DNA of 45,164 nt, taken from positions 1 through 45,164 of the forward strand of contig QZCP01000360.1 in NCBI GenBank assembly GCA_003956705.1, given 5' to 3'. Under the pieces are notes generated by a model. It was not told the origin of the DNA. It worked only from the letters and a program-made list of their open reading frames with translations, and did no database searches. Of this stretch, positions 28,544-38,009 are shown one piece after another (position 1 is the first letter of the stretch; each line of letters starts with the position of its first letter). Source of the DNA: Brevipalpus yothersi. Its lineage: Eukaryota > Arthropoda > Arachnida > Trombidiformes > Tenuipalpidae. A program made the position numbers and the translations under genes.

Positions 28544-31134
28544 TTATCCCATGGACCGAAAAACTACCAACTTTTTGACAGCTTCTGTCATAGCGCCCAT
28601 GAAACTTCGACAATCGATCCAAGTCAACGGCTTGCTAACAAGAGTCATCATGATCAGTTTCCTCTCTTTGCGATGCTGTTGTTTTGGCATATTCAAATTC
28701 GATTCACTTGGTTGATGTGAATGATGATGTCTCTCAACTCTGCTTGATGCTGATGATATGCCTTCATTTATCAGAAAATTTGCTCAAAACTTTGATCATT
28801 TTGAGGCTCAAAATCAATAATTAGGTTGTAATTGGTAAGGCTCGAAACTGCAAGTAATAGTTTAACAAAGTATCGTTTTATGCATTGGATAGAATGAACG
28901 AATTCAAAAATTTTAACGATTTGAAAATTTATGTATTGATGAAATTCCAATTTGAAACACTACGAAAAATGTATTCCGAGATTTCGATGCATAACAAATA
29001 GATAACGAATTTCCCAAGTTCTTAGCCTCAATAGCATCTTAAGCATAAAACCTTTGAGTTTTTCATTAGTAATAAGAAAAATCGAAGCTCTAAGTAGATT
29101 GGAATATGAAAATTTAACTCCTTGAGTTCAGAAAATATCGAAATAAAAGCACGGTGCACTCTGTTTTGCAGTTCACTCAACAATTGTTTCTTTCTGTTCC
29201 CATTTTTAGATTTACAGTCCATTCAGCTTCTAATGCCGAAGATTTGGTTCGATTTTGCACCAAGAAAGAAAACTCAAAAAGTTAGTTTTCTAGTCTAGAA
29301 TTGATATTCTATGATCTATTTCATGAGGTCTAGTAAATTCTAATTCAATTTCCACTCATTCGACCCTTTTACACTATCTTAGAATGAATTTTTTCACTTT
29401 TATATGAGTCTCCAGGGGATCGAAGTATTTAATTAAGCTCCTTGAACTCCAAAAATCTGATTTTAACAACTTCCGAACTCTATTTTAAAGGGAAATAGTT
29501 TTAAAAAGTTCTATTAGTTAATAACATATGGATGATGATAATGATTTTTCATGAGGTATATCAAATTTTTTGGAGATATACTCAGGTATATTCTAGATTC
29601 TCTTGAAAATTTGGTGATCTGGAGCCCTTATGAAGTGTTCAATTAATCAATCTAATCACTCAATTATTGGGTCTTTTTGTTCCTCCTTTTGGATCAAAAT
29701 ATTTATCCTTATTTGGCATTTATTTTTATTGATCAATGATTTGACTGTATTTTGACTGTATTTTGTAGTAGAACATTTGCTCTAGGAGAGGAAACTTTCA
29801 ATTTGGGTTTATTTGAATGGTTCAATCTCCGTTAATACTAAATTTTGAGCCAAAACTTTGGCTTCAAATGAGTTCTAATGCGATAGAAACATTCAAAAAC
29901 ATTCTGATGGTTGTATGGTTTTAGGTGATTCCGGTGAGTTATATAACAGACTCTGAAAAACTCAGAGAGCTCGTCAAGAGCCAATATTTTGTGATTTTAG
30001 CAAAATCTGGTAAGTCATAGCTCAATTTCCATTCATTTGGCTCCTCCACAGAGCCTAAGAATGACTTTTTTTTAATTTTTCCAGGAGAAACAGATTCATC
30101 TTCTCTTTGAGCTAATTTTCGTAAACTTTTCCAAGTTTTTGATGGATCAACAAGAGAGCATCACTTTGCTCTTTCATCATCATCAAAACGATGTAAAATC
30201 TGTTCACTTGCGTTCATATGTGTTTTAGAATGCCAAATTATTAACAGGAACTTCTTCTAGAGCTCTTAAATGTAGACATCATGTTTTTTTCTACAAAATT
30301 TTGTCAAATTTATTTGAATAGGAACCAAGTCTCGAGCACTTGCCATGGAATACATTAAAGCAAAAAATTAGGGTATATAAATGGATATATATATACATAA
30401 TATTGCAATTAAAACGCTTGATGATGAGCCCTATCATTTCTAAAAGTTTGGCATTGTTTCGAATTCACTTTCATCATAAAGACTTTTCGGAATTCAAGGA
30501 ATGTATTGGTTCGAAGTGATTCACTGACAATTGTGAGCGGCATATGCAGACGATATTATTGAATTGTAATATTGGAACAGGATTATGCTAAGAAAATTAA
30601 CCCATTTTTTGGGTATTCCATTGTAAATGAAAATTTTGGTGATATTTTTTATTCTTCTTGATGGCTCAATTTGCATGATGTATATGCAGTAAAATCAGAC
30701 GTCACTTTAAAATACTATCTTGGATATTTTTCTCAGTTTTTTTCTCGATTATATCAATAGAGGTACAATTTTTTCATCTTTTTCTTCCAAACATCATTCC
30801 ATTTAGACAAACTATTTGACTGCAATTTTGGTCACAATCAATAGCTTTTTTCTCTACAATCTATCAGGCCACATGGTCAAATCACGTTCAAACTTTTATT
30901 TGACTGATCTTTCTGATAGAACTTTCGATAACACATACACACTAGGCCATAATCATGATGATGATTTGCATGTGAACTCATCATTTTTAGTGAAAGAAGA
31001 AGAAAAGAAGACGTCGATAATGGTGCGCTAAATCAATTTGTCAATGAAATTGGCCTCCGTTCAAGCGTCCAGACGCGTCAAGAAACAAGTAAAAATGGTT
31101 CAGTAGAATAATATATTATATGTTCTGATAGATA
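28541..31134. other. AT-rich stretch with old diverged repeats
   Basis: No gene could be supported. In contrast to the sequence on its left, it has no GA array until 31135. At least one pair of diverged copies is visible: around 29345-29415 and 30020-30088, both reading roughly CAATTTCC(A)CTCATT, then AGAATGA, a T-rich tract and TCCAGG. Other similar phrases recur (for example CTCCTTGA(G/A)TTC near 29120 and CTCCTTGAACTC near 29440). These may be relics of a dispersed repeat. No open frame longer than about 70 codons looks protein-like. Confidence 0.5.
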
Positions 31135-31160
31135 AGAGAGAGAGAGAGAGAGAGAGAGAA
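31135..31160. repeat. (GA)n array just outside the left island boundary
   Basis: This is a perfect GA run of about 26 bp that ends 11 bp before the left direct repeat. With the CT run inside that repeat (31200-31222) it forms an inverted pair across a loop of about 40 bp. Confidence 0.95.
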
Positions 31161-31171
31161 CGTCCCAAGCA

Positions 31172-31250
31172 TGGCGATATAAGGAGGCCTAAAATTGGAC
31201 TCTCTCTCTCTCTCTCTTTCTCATTGGAATTCTTTTGCTGGACCAAAATG
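31172..31250 (+). repeat. Left copy of the 75-79 bp direct repeat bounding the island
   Basis: It starts TGGCGATATAAGGAGG and ends TTGCTGGACCAAAATG. It matches 41846-41920 base for base except that the internal CT run is two CT units longer here. The sequences before and after the two copies are unrelated. Possible origins are a duplicative insertion or recombination event, a long target duplication, or two members of a dispersed repeat, since a diverged relative is seen near 13100. Confidence 0.93.
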
Positions 31251-31509
31251 TCAAATTTCGGTTTTTTCTTCCCATTTTTCACTCATTCTTTGTCAAGCAA
31301 TAATTGAGTGTATTATGACTAGAATTTATCTGAATTTCATGATTAACCGTAAGGTTTATCTTTTATTGAAACCAGTGGGGATTATGATCAATCTCTGGGA
31401 TGAAGAATTCGCCGAAGGCATGTCTTCATATTTTATTTTTATCCTAGGATGATCTTGATGAATCGTTTAAGACGTAGCAGTTTTGATGAGTCATATAGGT
31501 TCATAGTGG

Positions 31510-31625
31510 GATGGATAGATGGGAGGAAGAAGAGGAGAAGAGAAGGAGAGAAAAAAGAGAAAGAAGTAGGAAAGAAAAGAGAAAAACGAGAGTAGGGAAG
31601 AGGAGAGAAGGAGAGAAAGTACACT
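31510..31625 (+). repeat. Polypurine tract (GGAAGAAGAGG type)
   Basis: About 115 bp is almost entirely A and G on the plus strand without being a clean dinucleotide array. It lies just downstream of the 3' end of the minus-strand Cys-rich gene. A similar tract occurs at about 32196-32260. Confidence 0.8.
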
Positions 31626-31680
31626 CAAGACACGGAGAAAGACATATCACGGTTCTTTTTTCTAGGTTAGATTCTATCAT

Positions 31681-32121
31681 TTAATTGATCCGAAAAACAA
31701 GAATATCAGGGGTAGTTTGAGAGCTAACAAGCGATACTGAAGCATCATTAGCGATGCAATAGAGAAGAAGGCATTCGCAACTTGTATAGTGTAAGAAAGC
31801 CAATTCATCATTATCGGTTTTTTTCTGGCACAAGGAACACTTCATTGTACCATCATCCGATTTTGAGCACAAAACATCATAATAACAACAGAAAATTTGG
31901 CCATCAAATAATAAAGGAATTGCTTTTGTGCAGTGACAGAGATGCATGATTTCGTCCAATCCTTTGACATAGTTCTTTTCCTCGCATCCGATGTCCACAT
32001 GAAGGTTGTAGTTGTTTATGACACAATTTTCAATTTGATCCCATTTCATTTCATACCTGATTAGGTCATTCTGGTATTCATTGTACACTATCAAGCATTC
32101 TTGGCCGAAGAATGAAGACAT
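31681..32121 (-). CDS. Hypothetical Cys-rich protein with one CCHC-like finger
   Basis: This is a 146-residue open frame that starts MSSFFGQECLIVYNE. I do not recognise the family. The protein is rich in Cys, and near residues 94-110 the string CSLCQKK...FLHYTSC fits C-x2-C-x12-H-x3-C, a possible single zinc knuckle or finger. Other Cys pairs (HLCHC, FCCYY, CEC) add to the metal-binding look. The amino-acid mix is protein-like and is not a microsatellite shadow. It lies about 330 bp downstream of, and on the same strand as, the BTB-like zinc-finger gene, so it may be a neighbouring gene or a downstream exon of it. I saw no clear splice junction linking them. The start is the first Met of the frame. 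The true 5' end is uncertain. Confidence 0.5.
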   Translation of the reverse strand: MSSFFGQECLIVYNEYQNDLIRYEMKWDQIENCVINNYNLHVDIGCEEKNYVKGLDEIMHLCHCTKAIPLLFDGQIFCCYYDVLCSKSDDGTMKCSLCQKKTDNDELAFLHYTSCECLLLYCIANDASVSLVSSQTTPDILVFRIN

Positions 32122-32195
32122 GATATCAATATATTCACTTTTAACAAAAGGTTTTCAATTATGGGATTTTTGTAAAGTGTTTATACGAGAAATGA

Positions 32196-32260
32196 TGAGA
32201 ATCAGAAGAAGAGAAAGGAGAAAGAGAAGAGAAAAGAAGAGATCGGGTGGAGGAAAGTGG
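32196..32260 (+). repeat. Purine-rich tract between two minus-strand genes
   Basis: This is an AGAAGAGAAAGG-type run, which is pyrimidine-rich when read on the sense strand of the neighbouring genes. It could be 3'UTR, or the pyrimidine tract of an intron if the two genes are joined. Confidence 0.6.
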
Positions 32261-32452
32261 ATCGAAAAAATGAATACAGGAAATGAATAGAGGAAATGAG
32301 TAGAAAAAGGTGAGAATGTTTCCAGACCGTATGATGTACATGTAGTTCTTGATTCCATAAACAGGGTGAGTTGAACCTGTCTATCCAGATTTTCAGGTAC
32401 TCTATCAAGAGGGTGATGAAGATCCAAATGGAAGGTGAAAGGTGAAGAAAGA

Positions 32453-33505
32453 TTATTTGCTTTTAGATGATGGACAGATACCGCTAGTATATTGGAATCC
32501 CACAATGCGGGCTTCTGGAGGATATTTACTCTTGATGTTGGAGCAAAAAAGTTTTAATTTATTCTTCACTTGATGTCTTTTTGATCTATGTTTAAATAGA
32601 CAATTTTCACTGGCGACAACTACTGAACATTGTGGACACTTAATTGCAACCCCTGTGTGGCATCGTTGAACATGGTGGAGCAGCTCGTAACGTCCATGTA
32701 GTCTTTTTCGACAGAAGATGCAGATCTGGGGTTCCTTCATCGATAGTCCTGTGCACGGAGCTGATGTGATGATATTGCTAATATTGTGGATACTTATCTT
32801 TGGAAATTGTCTCTCCTTAATACACTTGAGGACATGGAGTTTTACATTCTCCGGTAGGTCCGCCTTCCCCGGCAAGGAATTGATATCTATGGTGCAAATA
32901 TTATCTTTTTCGACGTCTGTTACCGAGCCGTTTAGTAATGGGATACATGAGTCTGTGACCAGTGGGTCGATAAACTTGAATTTTTTCACTTTTTGAAAAT
33001 CATCCAACGTGCCGAGATCAATATGACTATTATCAATGCTCTTGCAATTACAATTACCAATATCTTGTTGGGCTGTTTTGCCTTCTTTGTTAGGATTATT
33101 TTGGCACACTTGACATTCATTTTTGCTAAAGAATGGTGGATAGCGAGAGAAGTCTATGGAGGATGTAAGTTTTATCTTCTTTTTACCCTTTTCAATGCGT
33201 CCTCCCATCAACGACACATAGTTGATCACATCACTTTTAAATTCTTTCTTTATCTTGATGGAACCTTTGTCAAGGAGTTGATGTATCATCTGAATGATTG
33301 CTGAATTACATTCTGAGAATTCAATATGTAACTCTGTGTCTTTCACTGATAAACAGATTTTGATAAGTGAGTTGTATAGGCTGATGAATAATTCCGCATC
33401 TAGGGCTATAGAATTATCACTACAGTGGAACACAATTAGGTGAGGAGGATTTATTCTAACTGATCTTTTTGGGACATCGTACTCAAATGTTATGAAATCA
33501 TCCAT
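32453..33505 (-). CDS. Divergent BTB/POZ-like protein with two C2H2 zinc fingers
   Basis: This is a 350-residue uninterrupted frame that starts MDDFITFEYDVPK. An in-frame TAG lies eight codons upstream of the ATG and supports this start. Two C-terminal fingers are clear: one near residues 262-283 (CIFCRKRL...HHVQRCH) and one near 289-310 (CPQCSVVV...KHRSKRH). Both fit C-x2-C-x12-H-x4-H. Residues about 20-105 have the order expected of a BTB domain: a hydrophobic strand (HLIVFHCSDNSIALDAEL), a helix (FISLYNSLIK), a strand before SECNSAIIQMIHQLLDKG, and a final helix ending YVSLMGGRIE. The similarity is weak and is an inference. Fingers of this type usually bind DNA, and BTB domains mediate dimerisation. 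The probable role is a nuclear DNA-binding protein. Its 5' end faces the plus-strand small gene across about 300 bp. Confidence 0.7.
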   Translation of the reverse strand: MDDFITFEYDVPKRSVRINPPHLIVFHCSDNSIALDAELFISLYNSLIKICLSVKDTELHIEFSECNSAIIQMIHQLLDKGSIKIKKEFKSDVINYVSLMGGRIEKGKKKIKLTSSIDFSRYPPFFSKNECQVCQNNPNKEGKTAQQDIGNCNCKSIDNSHIDLGTLDDFQKVKKFKFIDPLVTDSCIPLLNGSVTDVEKDNICTIDINSLPGKADLPENVKLHVLKCIKERQFPKISIHNISNIITSAPCTGLSMKEPQICIFCRKRLHGRYELLHHVQRCHTGVAIKCPQCSVVVASENCLFKHRSKRHQVKNKLKLFCSNIKSKYPPEARIVGFQYTSGICPSSKSK

Positions 33506-33804
33506 TTGATAGTAGGTAGCCTGAAGTAAATTAATCTACTTGGAGAGAGAAAAAAACTCGATTTGAAGAAGTTCAGTATTATGATATTTTATGCAAGCGT
33601 GTTTGTTAGTGATAAACCTGTGTATCGCTATCTGTATCAATGTATTCTATATCTGATATCTGAATAGAATAAGGGCCAAAAAAGTGGTCGAGAATGTTTA
33701 TTCCGTTCATTGTAAGAAATCATAGTTAGTTTCTTGGTTAATTTTTCTTATTAGTTTTAATGTTCATTGTTTAATTGAAGGAGATGAGGAAAAAGAGGGA
33801 AAAA
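33506..33804. promoter_or_regulatory. Shared divergent upstream region
   Basis: This 299 bp interval separates the start codons of the minus-strand zinc-finger gene and the plus-strand CxLCRR gene, so it probably holds both promoters or 5'UTRs. AT-rich sequence and short TATCTGTATC/TGTATTC words are visible. I cannot assign a start site. Confidence 0.4.
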
Positions 33805-34377
33805 ATGACTTATTACCAATTTAATTTCCATCTAGCAGGTAAGGAGCATAAAATTAGAATCATTAGAAAAAGAATTAATTTGATAATCTTCATTTGTTGA
33901 CAATTTCTATTCGTAGATGCACTGCCTCGTAATCTACTATCCACTTCCACACGACTATATAATAGTGTAATGAGACGTTTTAGTGAGGTCAGGAGACGAA
34001 AAATCAGTCGAATGCTAAGTGATTTTTTCAACAGTAATATTGACAACATGGAGTCTTTGACTGACGATGTTGTAACAGTGGAAGGTTCCCGAGATGACAT
34101 GATTGTATACATTGAAAGAGGACTTTTCATGGCTGATGTAACTACTCTAATCTCGGTGTTTGTAAAGGAAGGTCCAAATGGAGTGTATACTTGTAAATTG
34201 TGTCGACGAAAGATAGTGCGATTGCCACGTTATCGACCGAGATCCCGAGGAACGAATGTGATTCTAACCGACATAGAAGATGCCTTTCCCTTTCATTGCA
34301 AACAGAATCCTAGAATCTGTCCATTGATTGGTGTGAGTAGACGTGGTGCCTATGCTTCTGCAGATTGGAATCATTAG
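33805..34377 (+). CDS. Two-exon small basic CxLCRR-family protein, copy 1
   Basis: Exons are 33805-33838 and 33917-34377, joined across a 78 nt GT-AG intron (GTAAGG...TTCGTAG) that splits the codon for Asp12. The product is 164 residues and starts MTYYQFNFHLA. I do not recognise the family. Its N-terminal half is basic and helical (MRRFSEVRRRKISRMLSDFF), followed by a hydrophobic stretch (DMIVYIERGLFMADVTTL) and a Cys motif C104-K-L-C107-R-R. Cys139 and Cys146, with His138, could complete a zinc site. A paralog at 41329-41866 shares the intron position and phase, the order of these blocks and the Cys motif at the same residue number (103/106). That makes it very likely a real gene. A small nuclear or nucleic-acid-binding protein is one possibility. 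Confidence 0.72.
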
Positions 34378-35476
34378 ATGTACTAATGGTAAGTTTCATC
34401 GAAGCAAGAGAGGAAATTGTCAATGTTCTAACAAGTGAGCCCCTTCTATCTCCCCACTTCTCCTATTGTCTCCTCCGACGAAAAGGATCCCACAGATGTT
34501 AATGTTTGAGAGCGAGAATCATAATTGGAGTACGAGACCTTTATTCTTTGGACATATTCGACTGCTTTGTCAAGCATCAATTGTACGGAGTTCTGATCGA
34601 AATTCGTAGGAGGAGAGAGAAAAGGAAAGAAGGAAGGAAAAATTACCAGTGACTCATTCCATCTCTCTATTATTCTGGTGTTATCATAATTATTGAGAAG
34701 GTCCCCCTTTATATCTTCAAGTGGGTGGATGCAAAAATTTCTAACAAGAAACTCATGTATTAAAAAATTGTATATTCATAGACTAATATTTGGCCTAATG
34801 TACTTTATTAATTTCTTCAGGAATCTTGTTGTTGGTAGCTGGAATTTTCAAATTTAGAATCATTTAGATTGGTAAACACTCGCTTCCAAAATTCGAACTC
34901 TCCTCTGAATAACAGCTTGTGATGACGCTGTCGAATGGGTTTAGTGAGGTTTATCAGTGTCCTCCAGATCATACACATCACCCTTGTCTAGCTCATCTTG
35001 TTAAGAAAAAGGCAAAGATCGATGGTAACTCCTTATGTACTCCGAATTCAATGGGGATTTGGGTGGGGAAGATTGAAATGGGTTCGAAGTTTGAAGAAGA
35101 AAAAGGGTAGAATATCAATGATCACGATTAGGAATTTTTATTTTCGTTTGATGACTTTCACTTTCATTCTGATACCTGAGTTGATAGAATACCGTTTAAT
35201 TAAATCAATTCAGAGCAATGAAGTAGTTCCACCTCATTGCTGGGATGAAAAATCAAGTCTATTGCCATCCAAAGACCCAGATTCAACTTAATTATACAAT
35301 CATGATTATGTTGATGAGTATATTTTAATCGCTCCATACGTATTCATAATACTGTAGACAGCCGTATATTCTGACCTCAATATTGTACAAATTCATGACC
35401 AATTCGAACATTCATCGGTCATTGATCCTCTCTGCACTTGATTTAGTCTAGATTTCTGAGGAAAGGTCTAATACTT
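34378..35476. other. Interval without a supported gene
   Basis: This lies between the small gene and the DLAT pseudogene array. It contains a degenerate stretch at about 34919-35110 whose frames include RFSEV-like (GFSEV) and IWVGK strings reminiscent of the CxLCRR family (FSEV in copy 1, IWIGR in copy 2). I judge this too weak to call a third relative. Otherwise I see nothing. Confidence 0.45.
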
Positions 35477-36300
35477 ATATTGTGACAAGAAATCCTGAAT
35501 TCAACGATTGAATCTAGATAGCTTCTCCATCTCTCCGAAAGTGTGTTCCTGATAAATTTCCCCTTTTACATCCCTCATCAAATTGACTTTCCAACACTCT
35601 TTGTCAGGTCCGAGAACAAAATGATAGATTAAGAACGCTGGTTATAACTTCTGTCATTCAATTTTTGAAAGGCGAAAACAAAAAAAAAGATTTTTCCCAA
35701 TCATTCGAGGATGAATTCAAACTCAATCATGAAATCACACGTAATGTGAAAAAGATCTTGGAACCGGTGAAATTGATCAAGAAGACACTTTTCATTGGAC
35801 TGATCAAATCGAGCGCCTCACAATCAGTCTCCTCCTCACCAACAACAGATATCAAAAGCACTAGCTTTACTTGTGAGGAGTTCGGATTGAGCCTGGTTGA
35901 ATGTTGTGGTTACTGATGGCAACAAGGAATCATCTGTGAAGATGCGATCTCAGACTGCAAACAACCCAAATCACTATGCATCGTTTGCATCCCTCCGGTG
36001 ACCAACCGTGTGGCGAATATCCGTCATCAACAAGTGTAGCTGATTGGGTGGTAGAAAATTTTTCTACATTTAGTGAGTAAAAATTTTGATTCATGTCCAA
36101 ATCTCAAGGCAACACCATGAGCAAGCCGACCACTATCCACATGTTCATCTTCAAATCATCAAATGTGAGTTCTTTAACTAGCAGCCCGATACTAGACGTC
36201 TCCATATGTTCCCGATCCTTTTGTAAACAGAAAATCATTCAAAGTCATAGATGACAGAGGGAAGAGTATCCATGGGTTGAATTCAATCGCATGAAAAACA
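35477..36300. repeat. Unit A of a 0.8 kb tandemly duplicated block of unknown origin
   Basis: This matches 37112-37960 along most of its length at a visible but decayed level. The clearest stretch is ATCGAGCGCCTCACAATCAG near 35808, identical near 37401. It directly precedes a decayed DLAT segment in both units, so it is part of the same repeated unit. A plus frame at 35665-35916 is open here but broken by stops in unit B. A minus frame reading EEETDCEALD is conserved between units but also broken. I cannot decide which strand, if either, was coding. Confidence 0.7.
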
Positions 36301-36476
36301 TAATCCAAGTAATGAATAATTTCTGCTTTTAAATCAGCGTTTCTGAAACTGAGAATCCTCCTGATCACACACTATTACCTCTGCCTATTCTTTCGCTTGT
36401 TTGAAGTGAAACTGATAGAGCAACCGTAGACTTTGGAAGAACTTAAAAAGGTTATGTTGGCGAAATAGTCGTTTGT

Positions 36477-37085
36477 CAACAAAAGCAAAGCCAGCAACCA
36501 ACACAACTCGTATCACAACAGCTTGGTGGTCAAGTATTCTCTATTTCATTTGCAAAGAGTATTGCAGTTCAAAAGGGCATTGATATTTCAATGTTTGGAC
36601 AAGATTCGGATCCAGGAGGTAGATTTATAGTAAAAGATGTTGTCTCTCGTGTTTCATCACCAACTGTTTCGGCACCTATGAGTGGAGTTCCTTATGTGGA
36701 TACATCTTTAACCACCATGAGACAAACGAACGCCAAAAATTTGCCTCAATTGAGATAGTAAATGTCTTTACTATTATCTGAGTGTAGATATCGAGGTAGA
36801 CAAGCTTATGGGTAAGCTCAGAAATCATTAAATTTAAAGATACCTTGATTTCATTTGTTTTTATCTATAATCTTTACAGTCTTAAAGAACGAGTTAATCC
36901 AATGTTTGGTAAAGAAAAAAAAATTTTAAGATATCAGTCAATGACTATCTTATCAAAGCGTCTGTTCTAGCTTGTAGACGAGTGCCTGAAACAAATTCGT
37001 CATGGCAAGATTCATTTTTTCGCCAATATTCACAAGTAGACATCAGGGTTGCCGTTAGGATTGATGAAGTATTAATAGCTTCAAT
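36477..37085 (+). pseudogene. DLAT: Decayed pyruvate dehydrogenase E2 (DLAT) copy A
   Basis: DLAT is the mitochondrial dihydrolipoyl acetyltransferase core of the pyruvate dehydrogenase complex. Frame 36477-36758 encodes a linker, then the E1/E3-binding region (VFSISFAKSIAVQKGIDIS, which resembles the VFASPLAKKLAVEKGID type) and the start of the catalytic domain (GVPYVDTSLTTMRQTNAKN) before a TAG. A frame change gives YYYLSVDIEVDKLM, ending at an intact 68 nt intron (36812-36879). The next exon reads LKERVNPMFGKE, then after another frameshift ISVNDYLIKASVLACRRVPE, TNSSWQDSFFRQYSQVDI and a decayed continuation to about 37085. Multiple frameshifts and a stop make it a pseudogene. Introns are kept, so it arose by DNA duplication and not by retroposition. 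The lipoyl region and C-terminus are missing. Confidence 0.85.
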
Positions 37086-37111
37086 CCTCACAAAGTGAAG
37101 AAGGAATTGGG

Positions 37112-37960
37112 AGACTGTAGTGAAAAATACTAGATTCAATGACTGAATACAGGTTCACTATTACTTTGAGAAATGTGTCTGGTAAAATATTTCCCTTCCA
37201 TTCGTCATCAAATCGGCTTCTCCAACATCGGTTGTCAGATACGAGAGCAAAAATGAAAAACTCAAAATGCTGGCTACAATTTTTTGTCATTTAATCTTTG
37301 AGGGTAAGTTTCATCATGAAATTGGTGTCACATGTAATGTGAGATAGATGTTGGGTTCAGTAGAATTGATTGAGAAAATGATTTTTATTGAATCAATCCA
37401 ATCGAGCGCCTCACAATCAGTCTCCTCCTCAAAGATAACCTCTCTCATAAGCACGAGCTTGACTTGACTTATCTGAATCTCAAATTAAACCTGGTTGAAT
37501 TCTGTGATCACTGATGGCGACAAAGGACATCTGTGAAGGTCTGATTTCACATTGTGATTAATTAAAATCACTACCTCTGGTTTATATTATCTGGTCATAA
37601 ATTATGTGGTAAATACTGCCTGTCAGTGAACGCAATCAATTTGGTGGTGGAAAGTTTTGTACATTAGTGAGCAAACACCTTGAATCATGTTCAAATATCA
37701 AGGTAGCACCGCTAGCAAGCTGACCATCATGCACATATTCATCATAAAATCACAGACTGCAAGTCATTCCGCTGGCAATTCAATAGCAGAATGTGAGTGC
37801 TTGATCAGATCGTGAAGTTCTTGATTGAAAAAAGTCCTACTGCTAATTATCTCTACGTTTCCCTCACCAACTAGTGAGATGCAGAATCATAGGTGACAAA
37901 GAGAGGAGCGTCAATGGATTAAACCGGATTTAGTGCAATCGCAATTCATGAAATGGGTCG
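37112..37960. repeat. Unit B of the 0.8 kb duplicated block
   Basis: This is the second copy of the block at 35477-36300, offset by about 1.6 kb. Small indels and many substitutions show that the duplication is old. It leads into DLAT copy B. In a plus frame the two units share an alignable string (SK-[LP]-T...H-[IM]-FI in both), which hints at former coding sequence that I cannot identify. Confidence 0.68.
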
Positions 37961-38009
37961 TTTCTCATCAAAAATAGACGTTTAAAAGAGTTTTTCTGAT
38001 CGCCTTCAA

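Noticed and set aside
32155..32505. 116-codon minus-strand frame between the two zinc-finger-type genes
   Set aside because: Its second half is a translation of the polypyrimidine tract and its first half overlaps the end of the better supported 350-residue frame in another frame.
34919..35110. Possible further member of the CxLCRR family (GFSEV, IWVGK strings)
   Set aside because: The similar strings are short, lie in an otherwise unalignable frame and lack the CxLCRR motif.
35665..35916. 83-codon plus-strand frame in the duplicated block
   Set aside because: The equivalent stretch in the second unit is broken by stops and the product resembles nothing I know. Treated as part of a decayed repeat.
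36150..36230. Minus-strand string GSGTYGDV resembling a protein-kinase glycine loop
   Set aside because: It is followed at once by a stop, no other kinase motif follows, and the matching part of the second unit does not keep it. Judged to be chance.
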